Assembly (NCBI RefSeq): GCF_021134715.1
Contig: NC_060024.1
Location: forward strand, 8,680,001-8,744,000
Source of the DNA: Daphnia pulex
Taxonomy: Eukaryota; Arthropoda; Branchiopoda; Diplostraca; Daphniidae
Length of the DNA: 64,000 nucleotides
Reading direction: 5' to 3'
In this document: positions 1 to 11,411 of the stretch, piece by piece
Numbering within the stretch: position 1 is the stretch's first letter
Layout of the letters: every line of letters starts with the position of its first letter
Notes under the pieces: generated by a model
Told to the model about the DNA's origin: nothing
The model's input: only the letters and a program-made list of their open reading frames with translations
Database searches by the model: none
Made by a program: the position numbers and the translations under genes

Positions 1-3000
1 CCACGACTACAACTACTGAAAAGCCAAAATCCACAACAGCTGAGTCAACAACTACAACAGCTGAGCCCACTACAAAACCAGAAGAGCCCACTACAACAAC
101 CACTGAACAGACAACGACTGTTACTGAGTCAACAACTACAACAGCTGAACCAACAACTACAACGGCTGAACCAACGACAAAAGCTGTAGAGACAACCACT
201 ACTGCAGAGCAAACAACAACTTCTGCTGAGAAAACTTCAACAACAGAAGAGCCCACGACAACACCTACTGAACAGCCAAAAACCACAACAGCTGAGCTAA
301 CTAAAACAGCTGTTGAAACAACTACTACTGCAGAGACAACGACAACTTCTGCTGATCCAACGACCACAACAGCTGAGCCCACTACAATTACAGAAGAGCC
401 CACGACCACAACTACTGAAAAGCCAACATCCACAACAGCTGATTCAACAACTTCAACAGCTGAGCCCACTACAACAACCACTGAACAGACAACGACTGTT
501 ACTGAGTCAACAACTACAACAGCTGAACCAACAACTACAACGGCTGAACCAACGACAACAGCTGTTGAGACAACCACGTCTGCAGAGAAAACGAATACTT
601 CCACTGAGCCAACTTCAACAACAGAAGAGCCCAAGACAACAACTACTGAACAGCCAACAACCACAACAGCTGAGCCCACTACAACAGCTGTTAAAACTAC
701 TACTGCAGAGCAAACAACCACAACAGCTGAGCCCACTACAACTACAGAAGAGACCACGACCACAACTACTGAAAAGCCAACATCCACAACAGCTGAGTCA
801 ACAACTACAACAGCTGAGCTCACTACAACAACCACTGAACAGACAACGACTGTTACTGAGTCAACAACAACAGCTGAACCAAAAACTACCACGGCTGAAC
901 CCACGACAACATCTGTTGAGACAACCACTACTGCAGAGCCAACGGCAAAGTCTTCTGAGCAAACTACAACTACAGAAGAGCCCACAACACAAACTACTGA
1001 ACAGCCATCAACCAAAACAGCTGAACCCACTACAACAGCTATTGAAACCACTACTACTGCTGAGCCAACGACAACTTCTGGACAGCCAACGACCACAACA
1101 GCTGAGCCTACTACAACTACAGAAAAGTACACGACTATAACTACTGAACAGCATACATCCACAACAGCTGAGTCAACAACTACAACAACTGAGCCCACTA
1201 AAACTACAGAAGAGCCCACGACAACAACCACTGAACAGACAACGACTGTTACTGAGTCAACAACTACAATAGCTGAACCAACAACTACCACGGCTGAACC
1301 CACGACAACATCTGTTGAGACAACCACTACTGCAGAGCCAACGGCAAAGTCTTCTGAGCAAACTACAACTACAGAAGAGCCCACAACACAAACTACTGAA
1401 CAGCCATCAACCAAAACAGCTGAACCCACTACAACAGCTATTGAAACCACTACTACTGCTGAGCCAACGACAACATCTGCAGAGCCAACGACCACAACCG
1501 CTGAGCCTTCTACAACTACAGAAAAGTTCACGACTACAACTACTGAACAGCATACATCCACAGCAGCTGAGTCAACAACTACAACAGCTGAGCCCACTAA
1601 AACTACAGAAGAGCCCACGACAACAACCAGTGAACAGACAACGACTGTTACTGAGTCAACAACTACAAAAGCTGAACCAACAACTACAACGGCTGAACCA
1701 ACGACAACAGCTGTTGAAACAACTACTACTGCAAAGCCAACGACCAAAACTGTTGAGCCCACTACAACTACAGAAGAGCCCACGACCACAACTACTGAAA
1801 AGCCAACATCCACAACAGTTGAGTCAACAACTACAACAGCTGAGCCCACTACAACAACCACTGAACAGACAACGACTGTTACTGAGTCAACAACTACAAC
1901 AGCTGAACCAACAACTACCACGACTGAACCCACGACAACAGCTGTTGAGACAACCACTACTGCAGAGCAAACGACAATTTCTGCTGCGCCAACTTCAACA
2001 ACAGAAGAGCCTACGACAACAACTACTGAACAGCCAACAACCACAACAGCTGAGCCCACTGCAACAGCTGTTGAAACAACTACTACTGCAGAGCCAACGA
2101 CAACTTCTGCTGAGCCAACGACCCTAACAGCTGAGCCCACGACTACAACTACTGAAAAGCCAACATCCACAACAGCTGAGTCAACAACTACAACAGCTGA
2201 GCCCACTACAAAAACAGAAGAGCCCACTACAACAACCACTGAACAGACAACGACTGTTACTGAGTCAACAACTACAACAGCTGAACCAACAACTACAACG
2301 GCTGAACCAGCGACAAAAGCTGTTGAGACAACCACTACTGCAGAGCAAACAACAACTTCTGCTGAGAAAACTTCAACAACAGACGAGCCCACGACAGCAC
2401 CTACTGAACAGCCAAAAACCACAACAGCTGAGCTCACTACAACAGTTGTTGAAACAACTACTACTGCAGAGCCAACGACAACTTTTGCTGATCCAACGAC
2501 CACAACAGATGAGCCCACTACAACTACAGAAGAGCCCACGACCACAACTACTGAAAAGCCAACATCCACAACAGCTGATTCAACAACTTCAACAGCTGAG
2601 TCCACTAAAACAACCACTGAACAGATAACGACTGTTACTGAGTCAACAACTACAACAGCTGAACCAACAACTACAACGGCTGAACCAACGACAACAGCTT
2701 TTGAGACAACCACTACTGCAGAGCAAACGACAAATTCTCCTGAGCCAACTTCAACAACAGTAGAGCCCACGACAACAACTACTGAACAGACAACGACTGT
2801 TACTGAGTCAACAACTACAACAGCTGAACCAACAACTACAACGGCTGAACCAACGACAACAGCTGTTGAGACAACCACGTCTGCAGAGCAAACGAATACT
2901 TCCACTGAGCCAACTTCAACAACAGAAGAGCCCACGACAACAACTACTGAACAGCCAACAACCAAAACAGCTGAGCCCACTACAACAGCTGTTAAAACTA

Positions 3001-6000
3001 CTACTGCAGAGCAAACAACCACAACAGCTGAGCCCACTACAACTACAGAAGAGACCACGACCACAACTACTGAAAAGCCAACATCCACAACAGCTGAGTC
3101 AACAACTACAACAGCTGAGCTCACTACAACAACCACTGAACAGACAACGACTGTTACTGAGTCAACAACAACAGCTGAACCAAAAACTACCACGGCTGAA
3201 CCCACGACAACATCTGTTGAGACAACCACTACTGCAGAGCCAACGGCAAAGTCTTCTGAGCAAACTACAACTACAGAAGAGCCCACGACACAAACTACTG
3301 AACAGCCATCAACCACAACAGCTGAACCCACTACAACAGCTATTGAAACCACTACTACTGCTGAGCCAACGACAACTTCTGGACAGCCAACGACCACAAC
3401 AGCTGAGCCTACTACAACTACAGAAAAGTACACGACTATAACTACTGAACAGCATACATCCACAACAGCTGAGTCAACAACTACAACAACTGAGCCCACT
3501 AAAACTACAGAAGAGCCCACGACAACAACCACTGAACAGACAACGACTGTTACTGAGTCAACAACTACAATAGCTGAACCAACAACTACCACGGCTGAAC
3601 CCACGACAACATCTGTTGAGACAACCACTACTGCAGAGCCAACGGCAAAGTCTTCTGAGCAAACTACAACTACAGAAGAGCCCACAACACAAACTACTGA
3701 ACAGCCATCAACCAAAACAGCTGAACCCACTACAACAGCTATTGAAACCACTACTACTGCTGAGCCAACGACAACATCTGCAGAGCCAACGACCACAACC
3801 GCTGAGCCTTCTACAACTACAGAAAAGTTCACGACTACAACTACTGAACAGCATACAACCACAGCAGCTGAGTCAACAACTAAAACAGCTGAGCCCACTA
3901 AAACTACAGAAGAGCCCACGACCACAACTACTGAAAAGCCAACATCCACAACAGTTGAGTCAACAACTACAACAGCTGAGCCCACTACAACAACCACTGA
4001 ACAGACAACGACTGTTACTGAGTCAACAACTACAACAGCTGAACCAACAACTACCACGACTGAACCCACGACAACAGCTGTTGAGACAACCACTACTGCA
4101 GAGCAAACGACAATTTCTGCTGCGCCAACTTCAACAACAGAAGAGCCTACGACAACAACTACTGAACAGCCAACAACCACAACAGCTGAGCCCACTGCAA
4201 CAGCTGTTGAAACAACTACTACTGCAGAGCCAACGACAACTTCTGCTGAGCCAACGACCCTAACAGCTGAGCCCACGACTACAACTACTGAAAAACCAAC
4301 ATCCTTAACAGCTGAGTCAACAACTACAACAGCTGAGCCCACTACAAAAACAGAAGAGCCCACTACAACAACCACTGAACAGACAACGACTGTTACTGAG
4401 TCAACAACTACAACAGCTGAACCAACAACTACAACGGCTGAACCAGCGACAAAAGCTGTTGAGACAACCACTACTGCAGAGCAAACAACAACTTCTGCTG
4501 AGAAAACTTCAACAACAGAAGAGCCCACGACAACACCTACTGAACAGCCAAAAACTACAACAGCTGAGCTCACTACAACAGCTGTTGAAACAACTACTAC
4601 TGCAGAGCCAACGACAACTTTTGCTGATCCAACGACCACAACAGATGAGCCCACTACAACTACAGAAGAGCCCACGACCACAACTACTGAAAAGCCAACA
4701 TCCACAACAGCTGATTCAACAACTTCAACAGCTGAGTCCACTAAAACAACCACTGAACAGACAACGACTGTTACTGAGTCAACAACTACAACAGCTGAAC
4801 CAACAACTACAACGGCTGAACCAACGACAACAGCTTTTGAGACAACCACTACTGCAGAGCAAACGACAACTTCTGCTGAGCCAACTTCAACAACAGAAGA
4901 GCCCACGACAACAACTACTGAACAGCCAACAACCACAACAGCTGAGCCCACTGCAACAGCTGTTGAAACAACTACTACTGCAGAGCCAACGACAACTTCT
5001 GCTGAGCCAACGACCCTAACAGCTGAGCCCACGACTACAACTACTGAAAAGCCAACATCCACAACAGCTGAGTCAACAACTACAACAGCTGAGCACACTA
5101 CAAAAACCACTGAACAGACGACGACTGTTACTGAGTCAACAACTACAACAGCTGAACCAACAACTACAACGGCTGAACCCACGACAACAACTGTTGAGAC
5201 AACCACTACTGCAGAGCAAACGACAACTTCTGCTGAGCCAACTTCAACAACAGAAGAGCCCACGACAACAACTACTGAACAGCCAACAACCACAAGAGCT
5301 GAGCCCACTACAACAGCTGTTGAAACTACTACTGCAGAGCCAACGACCACAACAGCTGAGCCCTCTACAACTACAGAAGAGCCCACGACCACAACTACTG
5401 AAAAGCCCACAACCACAACAGCTGATTCAACAACTACAACAGCTAAGCCCACTACAACAACCACTGAACAGACAACGACTGTTACTGAGTCAACAACTAA
5501 AACAGCTGAACCAACAACTACAACGGCTGAACCAACGCCAACAGCTTTTGAGACAACCACTACTGCAGAGCAAACAACAACCTCTGCTGAGCCAACATCA
5601 ACAACAGAAGAGCCCACGACAACAACTACTGAACAGCCAACAACCACAAGAGCTGAGCCCACTACAACAGCTGTTGAAACTACTACAGCGGAGCCAACGA
5701 CCACAACAGCTGAGCCCACTACAACTACAAAAGAGCCCATGACCACAACTACTGAAAAGCCAACATCCACAACAGCTGATTCAACAACTACAACAGCTGA
5801 GCCCACTACAACAACCACTGAACAGACAACGACTGTTACTGAGTCAACAACTACAACAGCTGAACCAACAACTTCAACGGCTGAACCAACAAAAACAGCT
5901 GTTGAGACAACCACTACTGCAGAGCAAACGACAACTTCTGCTGAGCCAACTTCAACAACAGAAGAGCCCACGACAACAACTACTGAACAGCCAACAACCA

Positions 6001-9000
6001 CAACAGCTGAGCCCACTACAACAGCTGTTGAAACAACTACTACTGCAGAGCCAACGACAACTTCATCTTCTGCTGATCCAACGACCACAACAGCTGAGCC
6101 CACTACAACTACAGAAGAGCCCACGACCACAACTACTGAAAAGCCAACATCCACAACAGCTGATTCAACAACTACAACAGCTGAACCAACAACTACAACG
6201 GCTGAACCAACGACAACAGCTGTTGAGACAACAACGTCTGCAGAGCAAACGACAACTTCTCCTGAGCCAACTTCAACAACAGAAGAGCCCACGACAACAA
6301 CTACTGAACAGCCAACAACCACAACAGCTGAGCCCACTACAACAGCTGTTGAAACTACTACTGCAGAGCAAACAACCACAACAGCTGAGCCCACTACAAC
6401 TACAGAAGAGACCACGACCACAAATACTGAAAAGCCAACATCCACAGCAGCTGAGTCAACAACTACAACAGCTGAGCCCACTAAAACTACAGAAGAGCCC
6501 ACGACAACAACCAATGAACAGACAACGACTTTTACTGAGTCAACAACTACAAAAGCTGAACCAACAACTACAACGGCTGAACCAACGACAACAGCTGTTG
6601 AAACAACTACTACTGCAAAGCCAACGAACACTTCTGCTGAGCCAACGACCACAGCAGCTGAGCCCAAGACTACAACTACTGAAAAGGCAACATCCACAAC
6701 AGTTGAGTCAACAACTACAACAGCTGAGCCCACTACAACAACCACTGAACAGACAACGACTGTTACTGAGTCAACAACTACAGCAGCTGAACCAACAACT
6801 ACCACGACTGAACCCACGACAACAGCTGTTGAGACAACCACTACTGCAGAGCAAACGACAATTTCTGCTGCGCCAACTTCAACTACAGAAGAGCCCACGA
6901 CAACAACCACTCTACAGGCAACCACCACAGTAGCTGAGCCCACTACAACAGCTGTTGAAACTACTACTGCAGAGCAAACGACCACAACAAGTGAGCCCAC
7001 TACAACTACAGAAGAGCCCACGACAACAACCACCGTACAAGCAACAACCACAACAGCTGAGCCCACTACAACAGCTGTTGAAACAACTACTACTGCAGAG
7101 CCAACGACAACTTCTGCTGATCCAACGACCAAAACTGTTCAGCCCACTACAACTACAGAAGAGCCCACGACCACAACTACTGAAAAGCCAACATCCACAA
7201 CAGCTGATTCAACAACTTCAACAGCTGAGCCCACTACAACAACCACTGAACAGACAACGACTGTTACTGAGTCAACAACTACAACAGCTGAACCAACAAC
7301 TACAACGGCTGAACCAACGACAACAGCTGTAGAGACAACCACTACTGCAGAGCAAACGACAACTTCTGCTGAGCCAACTTCAACAACAGAAGAGCCTACG
7401 ACAACAACTACTGAACAGCCAACAACCACAACAGCTGAGCCCACTGCAACAGCTGTTGAAACAACTACTACTGCAGAGCCAACGACAACTTCTGCTGAGC
7501 CAACGACCCTAACAGCTGAGCCCACGACTACAACTACTGAAAAGCCAACATCCACAACAGCTGAGTCAACAACTACAACAGCTGAGCACACTACAAAAAC
7601 AGAAGAGCTCACTACAACAACCACTGAACAGACAACGACTGTTACTGAGTCAACAACTACAACAGCTGAACCAACAACTACAACGGCTGAACCAGCGACA
7701 AAAGCTGTTGAAACAACCACTTCTGCAGAGCAAACAACAACTTCTGCTGAGAAAACTTCAACAACAGAAGAGCCCACGACAACACCTACTGAACAGCCAA
7801 AAACCACAACAGCTGAGCTCACTACAACAGCTGTTGAAACAACTGCTACTGCAGAGCCAACGACAACTTTTGCTGATCCAACGACCACAACAGATGAGCC
7901 CACTACAACTACAGAAGAGCCCACGACCACAACTACTGAAAAGCCAACATCCACAACAGCTGATTCAACAACTTCAACAGCTGAGTCCACTAAAACAACC
8001 ACTGAACAGACAACGACTGTTACTGAGTCAACAACTACAACAGCTGAACCAACAACTACAACGGCTGAACCAAGGACAACAGCTTTTGAGACAACCACTA
8101 CTGCAGAGCAAACGACAACTTCTGCTGAGCCAACTTCAACAACAGAAGAGCCCACGACAACAACTACTGAACAACCAACAACCACAACAGCTGAGCCCAC
8201 TGCAACAGCTGTTGAAACAACTAGTACTGCAGAGCCAACGACAACTTCTGCTGAACCAACGACCATAACAGCTGAGCCCACGACTACAACTACTCAAAAG
8301 GCAACATCCACAACAGCTGAGTCAACAACTACAACAGCTGAGTCCACTAAAACAACCACTGAACAGACAACAACTGTTACTAAGTCAACAACTACAACAG
8401 CTGAACCAACAACTACAACGGCTGAACCAACGACAACAGCTTTTGAGACAACCACTACTGCAGAGCAAACGACAACTTCTGCTGAGCCAACTTCAACAAC
8501 AGAAGAGCCCACGACAACAACTACTGAACAGCCAACAACCACAACAGCTGAGCCCACTGCAACAGCTGTTGAAACAACTAGTACTGCAGAGCCAACGACA
8601 ACTTCTGCTGAGCCAACGACCACAACAGCTGAGCCCACGACTACAACTACTCAAAAGGCAACATCCACAACAGCTGAGTCAACAACTACAACAGCTGAGC
8701 CCACTACAACAACCACTGAACAGACTACGACTGTTACTGAGTCAACAACTACAACAGCTGAACCAACAACTACTACGGCTGAACCCACGACAACAGCTGG
8801 TGAGAAAACGACTACTGCAGAGGAAACGACAACTTCTGCTGAGCCAACTTCAACTACAGAAGAGCCCACGACAACAACTACTGTACAGGCAACAACCACA
8901 CCAGCTGAGCCCACTACAACAACCACTGAACAGACGACGACTGTTACTGAGTCAACAACTACAACAGCTGAACCAACAACTACAACGGCTGAACCCACGA

Positions 9001-11340
9001 CAACAACTGTTGAGACAACCACTACTGCAGAGCAAACGACAACTTCTGCTGAGCCAACTTCAACAACAGAAGAGCCCACGACAACAACTACTGAACAGCC
9101 AACAACCACAAGAGCTGAGCCCACTACAACAGCTGTTGAAACTACTACTGCAGAGCCAACGACCACAACAGCTGAGCCCTCTACAACTACAGAAGAGCCC
9201 ACGACCACAACTACTGAAAAGCCCACATCCACAACAGCTGATTCAACAACTACAACAGCTGAGCCCACTACAACAACCACTGAACAGACAACGACTGTTA
9301 CTGAGTCAACAACTACAACAGCTGAACCAACAACTACAACGGCTGAACCAACGCCAACAGCTTTTGAGACAACCACTACTGCAGAGCAAACAACAACTTC
9401 TGCTGAGCCAACATCAACAACAGAAGAGCCCACGACAACAACTACTGAACAGCCAACCACCACAAGAGCTGAGCCCACTACAACAGCTGTTGAAACTACT
9501 ACTGCGGAGCCAACGACCACAACAGCTGAGCCCACTACAACTACAGAAGAGCCCATGACCACAACTACTGAAAAGCCAACATCCACAACAGCTGATTCAA
9601 CAACTACAACAGCTGAGCCCACTACAACAACCACTGAACAGACAACGACTGTTACTGAGTCAACAACTACAACAGCTGAACCAACAACTTCAACGGCTGA
9701 ACCAACAAAAACAGCTGTTGAGACATCCACTACTGCAGAGCAAACGACAACTTCTGCTGAGCCAACTTCAACAACAGAAGAGCCCACGACAACAACTACT
9801 GAACAGCCAACAATCACAACAGCTGAGCCCACTACAACAGCTGTTGAAACAACTACTACTGCAGAGCCAACGACAACTTCATCTTCTGCTGATCCAACGA
9901 CCACAACAGCTGAGCCCACTACAACTAAAGAAGAGCCCACGACCACAACTACTGAAAAGCCAACATCCACAACAGCTGATTCAACAACTACAACAGCTGA
10001 ACCAACAACTACAACGGCTGAACCAACGACAACAGCTGTTGAGACAACCACGTCTGCAGAGCAAACGACAACTTCTCCTGAGCCAACTTCAACAACAGAA
10101 GAGCCCACGACAACAAATACTGAACAGCCAACAACCACAACAGCTGAGCCCACTACAACAGCTGTTGAAACTACTACTGCAGAGCAAACAACCACAACAG
10201 CTGAGCCCACTACAACTACAGAAGAGACCTCGACCACAAATACTGAAAAGCCAACATCCACAACAGCTGAGTCAACAACTAAAACAGCTGAGCCCACTAC
10301 AACAACCACTGAACAGACAACGACTGTTACTGAGTCAACAACAACAGCTGAACCAAAAACTACCACGGATGAACCCACGACAACAGCTGTTGAGACAACC
10401 ACTACTGCAGAGCCAAAAACAACTTCTGCTGAGCCAACTTCAACTACAGAAGAGCCCACGACAACAACTACTGAACAGCCAACAACCACAACAGCTGAGC
10501 CCACTACAACAGCTGTTGAAACAACTACTACTGCAGAGCCAACGACAACTTCTGCTGATCCAACGACCACAACAGCTGAGCCCACTACAACAGCTGTTGA
10601 AACAACTACTACTGCAGAGCCAACGACAACTTCTGCTGATCCAACGACCACAACAGCTGAGCCCACTACAACAGCTTTTGAAACAACTACTACTGCAGAG
10701 CCAACGACAACTTCTGCTGATCCAACGACCACAACTGTTGAGCCCACTACAACTACAGAAGAGCCCACGACCACAACTACTGAAAAGCCAACATCCACAA
10801 CAGCTGATTCAACAACTTCAACAGCTGAGCCCACTACAACAACCACTGAACAGACAACGACTGTTACTGAGTCAACAACTACAACAGCTGAACCAACTAC
10901 TTCCACGTCTGAACCCACGACAACAGTTGTTGAGACAACTACTACTGCAGAGTCAACGACAACTTCTGCTGAGCCAACTACAACTACTGCTGAAACCACA
11001 ACAAGCACGGTTGAGCCTACTACCACCACAGATGAATCTATTACAACGACTACTGAGGCCACAACCACAACAATGGAACCCACTTTGAGCACAAAAGAGC
11101 ACACGACAACAACTGCTGATTTTACAACCACAACAGCTGGACCAACCTCGACAACTGTTGAGGAAACGACTACTGCAGAGCCCACAACCACAACAGCTGA
11201 AACTACTTCCACCACGAAAACTTCTGAAGGACCCACTACCACAACAGCTGAACCTACTACTACAACTGTTGAACCAACCACTACTGAAGAGATAACCACA
11301 ACTACTGCAGAACCAACATCAACTACTGCTGAATCCACAA
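1..11340 (+). repeat. Nested repeat array inside the mucin gene
   Basis: Units of about 18-24 bp, each a short Thr run ended by AEP, TEQ, TES, AVE or EEP, are arranged in higher-order modules of a few hundred bases. On top of this are kilobase-scale copies: about 541-1600 recurs near 2842-3901 (offset 2301); about 2150-2630 recurs near 4286-4766 (offset 2136, the second copy lacking about 165 bp in between) and again in part near 7535-8015 (a further offset of 3249); about 5100-6480 recurs near 8916-10296 (offset 3816). Offsets were read from matching landmarks, so block edges are approximate. All offsets are multiples of three, which keeps the frame. Confidence 0.8.
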
Positions 11341-11411
11341 CAACCATAACAACAGAACCCACGTCGAAACCGTTGAGGAAACAACTACTCAAATGCCGAC
11401 AACCCCAATAG
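3..11411 (+). CDS. Giant Thr-rich mucin-like protein, 3' part (5' end outside window)
   Basis: One reading frame stays open from base 3 to a TAG at 11409-11411, 3,802 codons. Almost every residue is Thr, with Ala, Glu, Pro and Ser; typical units are TTTTAEP, TTTTTEQ, TTTVTES, TTTAVE and TSTTEEP. This is the composition of a PTS mucin domain, expected to be densely O-glycosylated and secreted or surface-bound. No start, signal peptide, cysteine-rich, chitin-binding or membrane domain is visible; the first ATG in frame (5739) is inside the array, so the true start lies upstream. The last 14 residues abruptly become basic and Gln/Leu-rich because the frame slips near 11366 (see finding). The two other forward frames and the reverse strand are also stop-poor, which is a side effect of the repeat. 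Mucin-like character is clear; tissue and partner are unknown. Confidence 0.8.
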   Translation, partial: TTTTTEKPKSTTAESTTTTAEPTTKPEEPTTTTTEQTTTVTESTTTTAEPTTTTAEPTTKAVETTTTAEQTTTSAEKTSTTEEPTTTPTEQPKTTTAELTKTAVETTTTAETTTTSADPTTTTAEPTTITEEPTTTTTEKPTSTTADSTTSTAEPTTTTTEQTTTVTESTTTTAEPTTTTAEPTTTAVETTTSAEKTNTSTEPTSTTEEPKTTTTEQPTTTTAEPTTTAVKTTTAEQTTTTAEPTTTTEETTTTTTEKPTSTTAESTTTTAELTTTTTEQTTTVTESTTTAEPKTTTAEPTTTSVETTTTAEPTAKSSEQTTTTEEPTTQTTEQPSTKTAEPTTTAIETTTTAEPTTTSGQPTTTTAEPTTTTEKYTTITTEQHTSTTAESTTTTTEPTKTTEEPTTTTTEQTTTVTESTTTIAEPTTTTAEPTTTSVETTTTAEPTAKSSEQTTTTEEPTTQTTEQPSTKTAEPTTTAIETTTTAEPTTTSAEPTTTTAEPSTTTEKFTTTTTEQHTSTAAESTTTTAEPTKTTEEPTTTTSEQTTTVTESTTTKAEPTTTTAEPTTTAVETTTTAKPTTKTVEPTTTTEEPTTTTTEKPTSTTVESTTTTAEPTTTTTEQTTTVTESTTTTAEPTTTTTEPTTTAVETTTTAEQTTISAAPTSTTEEPTTTTTEQPTTTTAEPTATAVETTTTAEPTTTSAEPTTLTAEPTTTTTEKPTSTTAESTTTTAEPTTKTEEPTTTTTEQTTTVTESTTTTAEPTTTTAEPATKAVETTTTAEQTTTSAEKTSTTDEPTTAPTEQPKTTTAELTTTVVETTTTAEPTTTFADPTTTTDEPTTTTEEPTTTTTEKPTSTTADSTTSTAESTKTTTEQITTVTESTTTTAEPTTTTAEPTTTAFETTTTAEQTTNSPEPTSTTVEPTTTTTEQTTTVTESTTTTAEPTTTTAEPTTTAVETTTSAEQTNTSTEPTSTTEEPTTTTTEQPTTKTAEPTTTAVKTTTAEQTTTTAEPTTTTEETTTTTTEKPTSTTAESTTTTAELTTTTTEQTTTVTESTTTAEPKTTTAEPTTTSVETTTTAEPTAKSSEQTTTTEEPTTQTTEQPSTTTAEPTTTAIETTTTAEPTTTSGQPTTTTAEPTTTTEKYTTITTEQHTSTTAESTTTTTEPTKTTEEPTTTTTEQTTTVTESTTTIAEPTTTTAEPTTTSVETTTTAEPTAKSSEQTTTTEEPTTQTTEQPSTKTAEPTTTAIETTTTAEPTTTSAEPTTTTAEPSTTTEKFTTTTTEQHTTTAAESTTKTAEPTKTTEEPTTTTTEKPTSTTVESTTTTAEPTTTTTEQTTTVTESTTTTAEPTTTTTEPTTTAVETTTTAEQTTISAAPTSTTEEPTTTTTEQPTTTTAEPTATAVETTTTAEPTTTSAEPTTLTAEPTTTTTEKPTSLTAESTTTTAEPTTKTEEPTTTTTEQTTTVTESTTTTAEPTTTTAEPATKAVETTTTAEQTTTSAEKTSTTEEPTTTPTEQPKTTTAELTTTAVETTTTAEPTTTFADPTTTTDEPTTTTEEPTTTTTEKPTSTTADSTTSTAESTKTTTEQTTTVTESTTTTAEPTTTTAEPTTTAFETTTTAEQTTTSAEPTSTTEEPTTTTTEQPTTTTAEPTATAVETTTTAEPTTTSAEPTTLTAEPTTTTTEKPTSTTAESTTTTAEHTTKTTEQTTTVTESTTTTAEPTTTTAEPTTTTVETTTTAEQTTTSAEPTSTTEEPTTTTTEQPTTTRAEPTTTAVETTTAEPTTTTAEPSTTTEEPTTTTTEKPTTTTADSTTTTAKPTTTTTEQTTTVTESTTKTAEPTTTTAEPTPTAFETTTTAEQTTTSAEPTSTTEEPTTTTTEQPTTTRAEPTTTAVETTTAEPTTTTAEPTTTTKEPMTTTTEKPTSTTADSTTTTAEPTTTTTEQTTTVTESTTTTAEPTTSTAEPTKTAVETTTTAEQTTTSAEPTSTTEEPTTTTTEQPTTTTAEPTTTAVETTTTAEPTTTSSSADPTTTTAEPTTTTEEPTTTTTEKPTSTTADSTTTTAEPTTTTAEPTTTAVETTTSAEQTTTSPEPTSTTEEPTTTTTEQPTTTTAEPTTTAVETTTAEQTTTTAEPTTTTEETTTTNTEKPTSTAAESTTTTAEPTKTTEEPTTTTNEQTTTFTESTTTKAEPTTTTAEPTTTAVETTTTAKPTNTSAEPTTTAAEPKTTTTEKATSTTVESTTTTAEPTTTTTEQTTTVTESTTTAAEPTTTTTEPTTTAVETTTTAEQTTISAAPTSTTEEPTTTTTLQATTTVAEPTTTAVETTTAEQTTTTSEPTTTTEEPTTTTTVQATTTTAEPTTTAVETTTTAEPTTTSADPTTKTVQPTTTTEEPTTTTTEKPTSTTADSTTSTAEPTTTTTEQTTTVTESTTTTAEPTTTTAEPTTTAVETTTTAEQTTTSAEPTSTTEEPTTTTTEQPTTTTAEPTATAVETTTTAEPTTTSAEPTTLTAEPTTTTTEKPTSTTAESTTTTAEHTTKTEELTTTTTEQTTTVTESTTTTAEPTTTTAEPATKAVETTTSAEQTTTSAEKTSTTEEPTTTPTEQPKTTTAELTTTAVETTATAEPTTTFADPTTTTDEPTTTTEEPTTTTTEKPTSTTADSTTSTAESTKTTTEQTTTVTESTTTTAEPTTTTAEPRTTAFETTTTAEQTTTSAEPTSTTEEPTTTTTEQPTTTTAEPTATAVETTSTAEPTTTSAEPTTITAEPTTTTTQKATSTTAESTTTTAESTKTTTEQTTTVTKSTTTTAEPTTTTAEPTTTAFETTTTAEQTTTSAEPTSTTEEPTTTTTEQPTTTTAEPTATAVETTSTAEPTTTSAEPTTTTAEPTTTTTQKATSTTAESTTTTAEPTTTTTEQTTTVTESTTTTAEPTTTTAEPTTTAGEKTTTAEETTTSAEPTSTTEEPTTTTTVQATTTPAEPTTTTTEQTTTVTESTTTTAEPTTTTAEPTTTTVETTTTAEQTTTSAEPTSTTEEPTTTTTEQPTTTRAEPTTTAVETTTAEPTTTTAEPSTTTEEPTTTTTEKPTSTTADSTTTTAEPTTTTTEQTTTVTESTTTTAEPTTTTAEPTPTAFETTTTAEQTTTSAEPTSTTEEPTTTTTEQPTTTRAEPTTTAVETTTAEPTTTTAEPTTTTEEPMTTTTEKPTSTTADSTTTTAEPTTTTTEQTTTVTESTTTTAEPTTSTAEPTKTAVETSTTAEQTTTSAEPTSTTEEPTTTTTEQPTITTAEPTTTAVETTTTAEPTTTSSSADPTTTTAEPTTTKEEPTTTTTEKPTSTTADSTTTTAEPTTTTAEPTTTAVETTTSAEQTTTSPEPTSTTEEPTTTNTEQPTTTTAEPTTTAVETTTAEQTTTTAEPTTTTEETSTTNTEKPTSTTAESTTKTAEPTTTTTEQTTTVTESTTTAEPKTTTDEPTTTAVETTTTAEPKTTSAEPTSTTEEPTTTTTEQPTTTTAEPTTTAVETTTTAEPTTTSADPTTTTAEPTTTAVETTTTAEPTTTSADPTTTTAEPTTTAFETTTTAEPTTTSADPTTTTVEPTTTTEEPTTTTTEKPTSTTADSTTSTAEPTTTTTEQTTTVTESTTTTAEPTTSTSEPTTTVVETTTTAESTTTSAEPTTTTAETTTSTVEPTTTTDESITTTTEATTTTMEPTLSTKEHTTTTADFTTTTAGPTSTTVEETTTAEPTTTTAETTSTTKTSEGPTTTTAEPTTTTVEPTTTEEITTTTAEPTSTTAESTTTITTEPTSKPLRKQLLKCRQPQ
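10500..10742 (+). repeat. Three tandem 81-bp units in the mucin array
   Basis: An 81-bp unit beginning CCCACTACAACAGCT starts at 10500, 10581 and 10662. The copies are nearly identical; the third has GCTTTTGAA where the others have GCTGTTGAA. Each encodes 27 residues, so copy number can change without shifting the frame. Near-identity points to recent expansion. Confidence 0.85.

Noticed and set aside
313-7332. Possible Gln-rich (polyQ-like) proteins
   Set aside because: Same array read one base off; only the Thr frame is open across the full 11.4 kb.
1-11340. CRISPR-like or satellite array
   Set aside because: Units are coding, in frame and without spacers; the context is eukaryotic.
8651-11392. 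913-codon reverse-strand frame, and long Gln/Leu-rich forward frames in the mucin region
   Set aside because: They mirror the Thr repeat in other frames; composition follows from the repeat, and none has a start context, signal or domain of its own.
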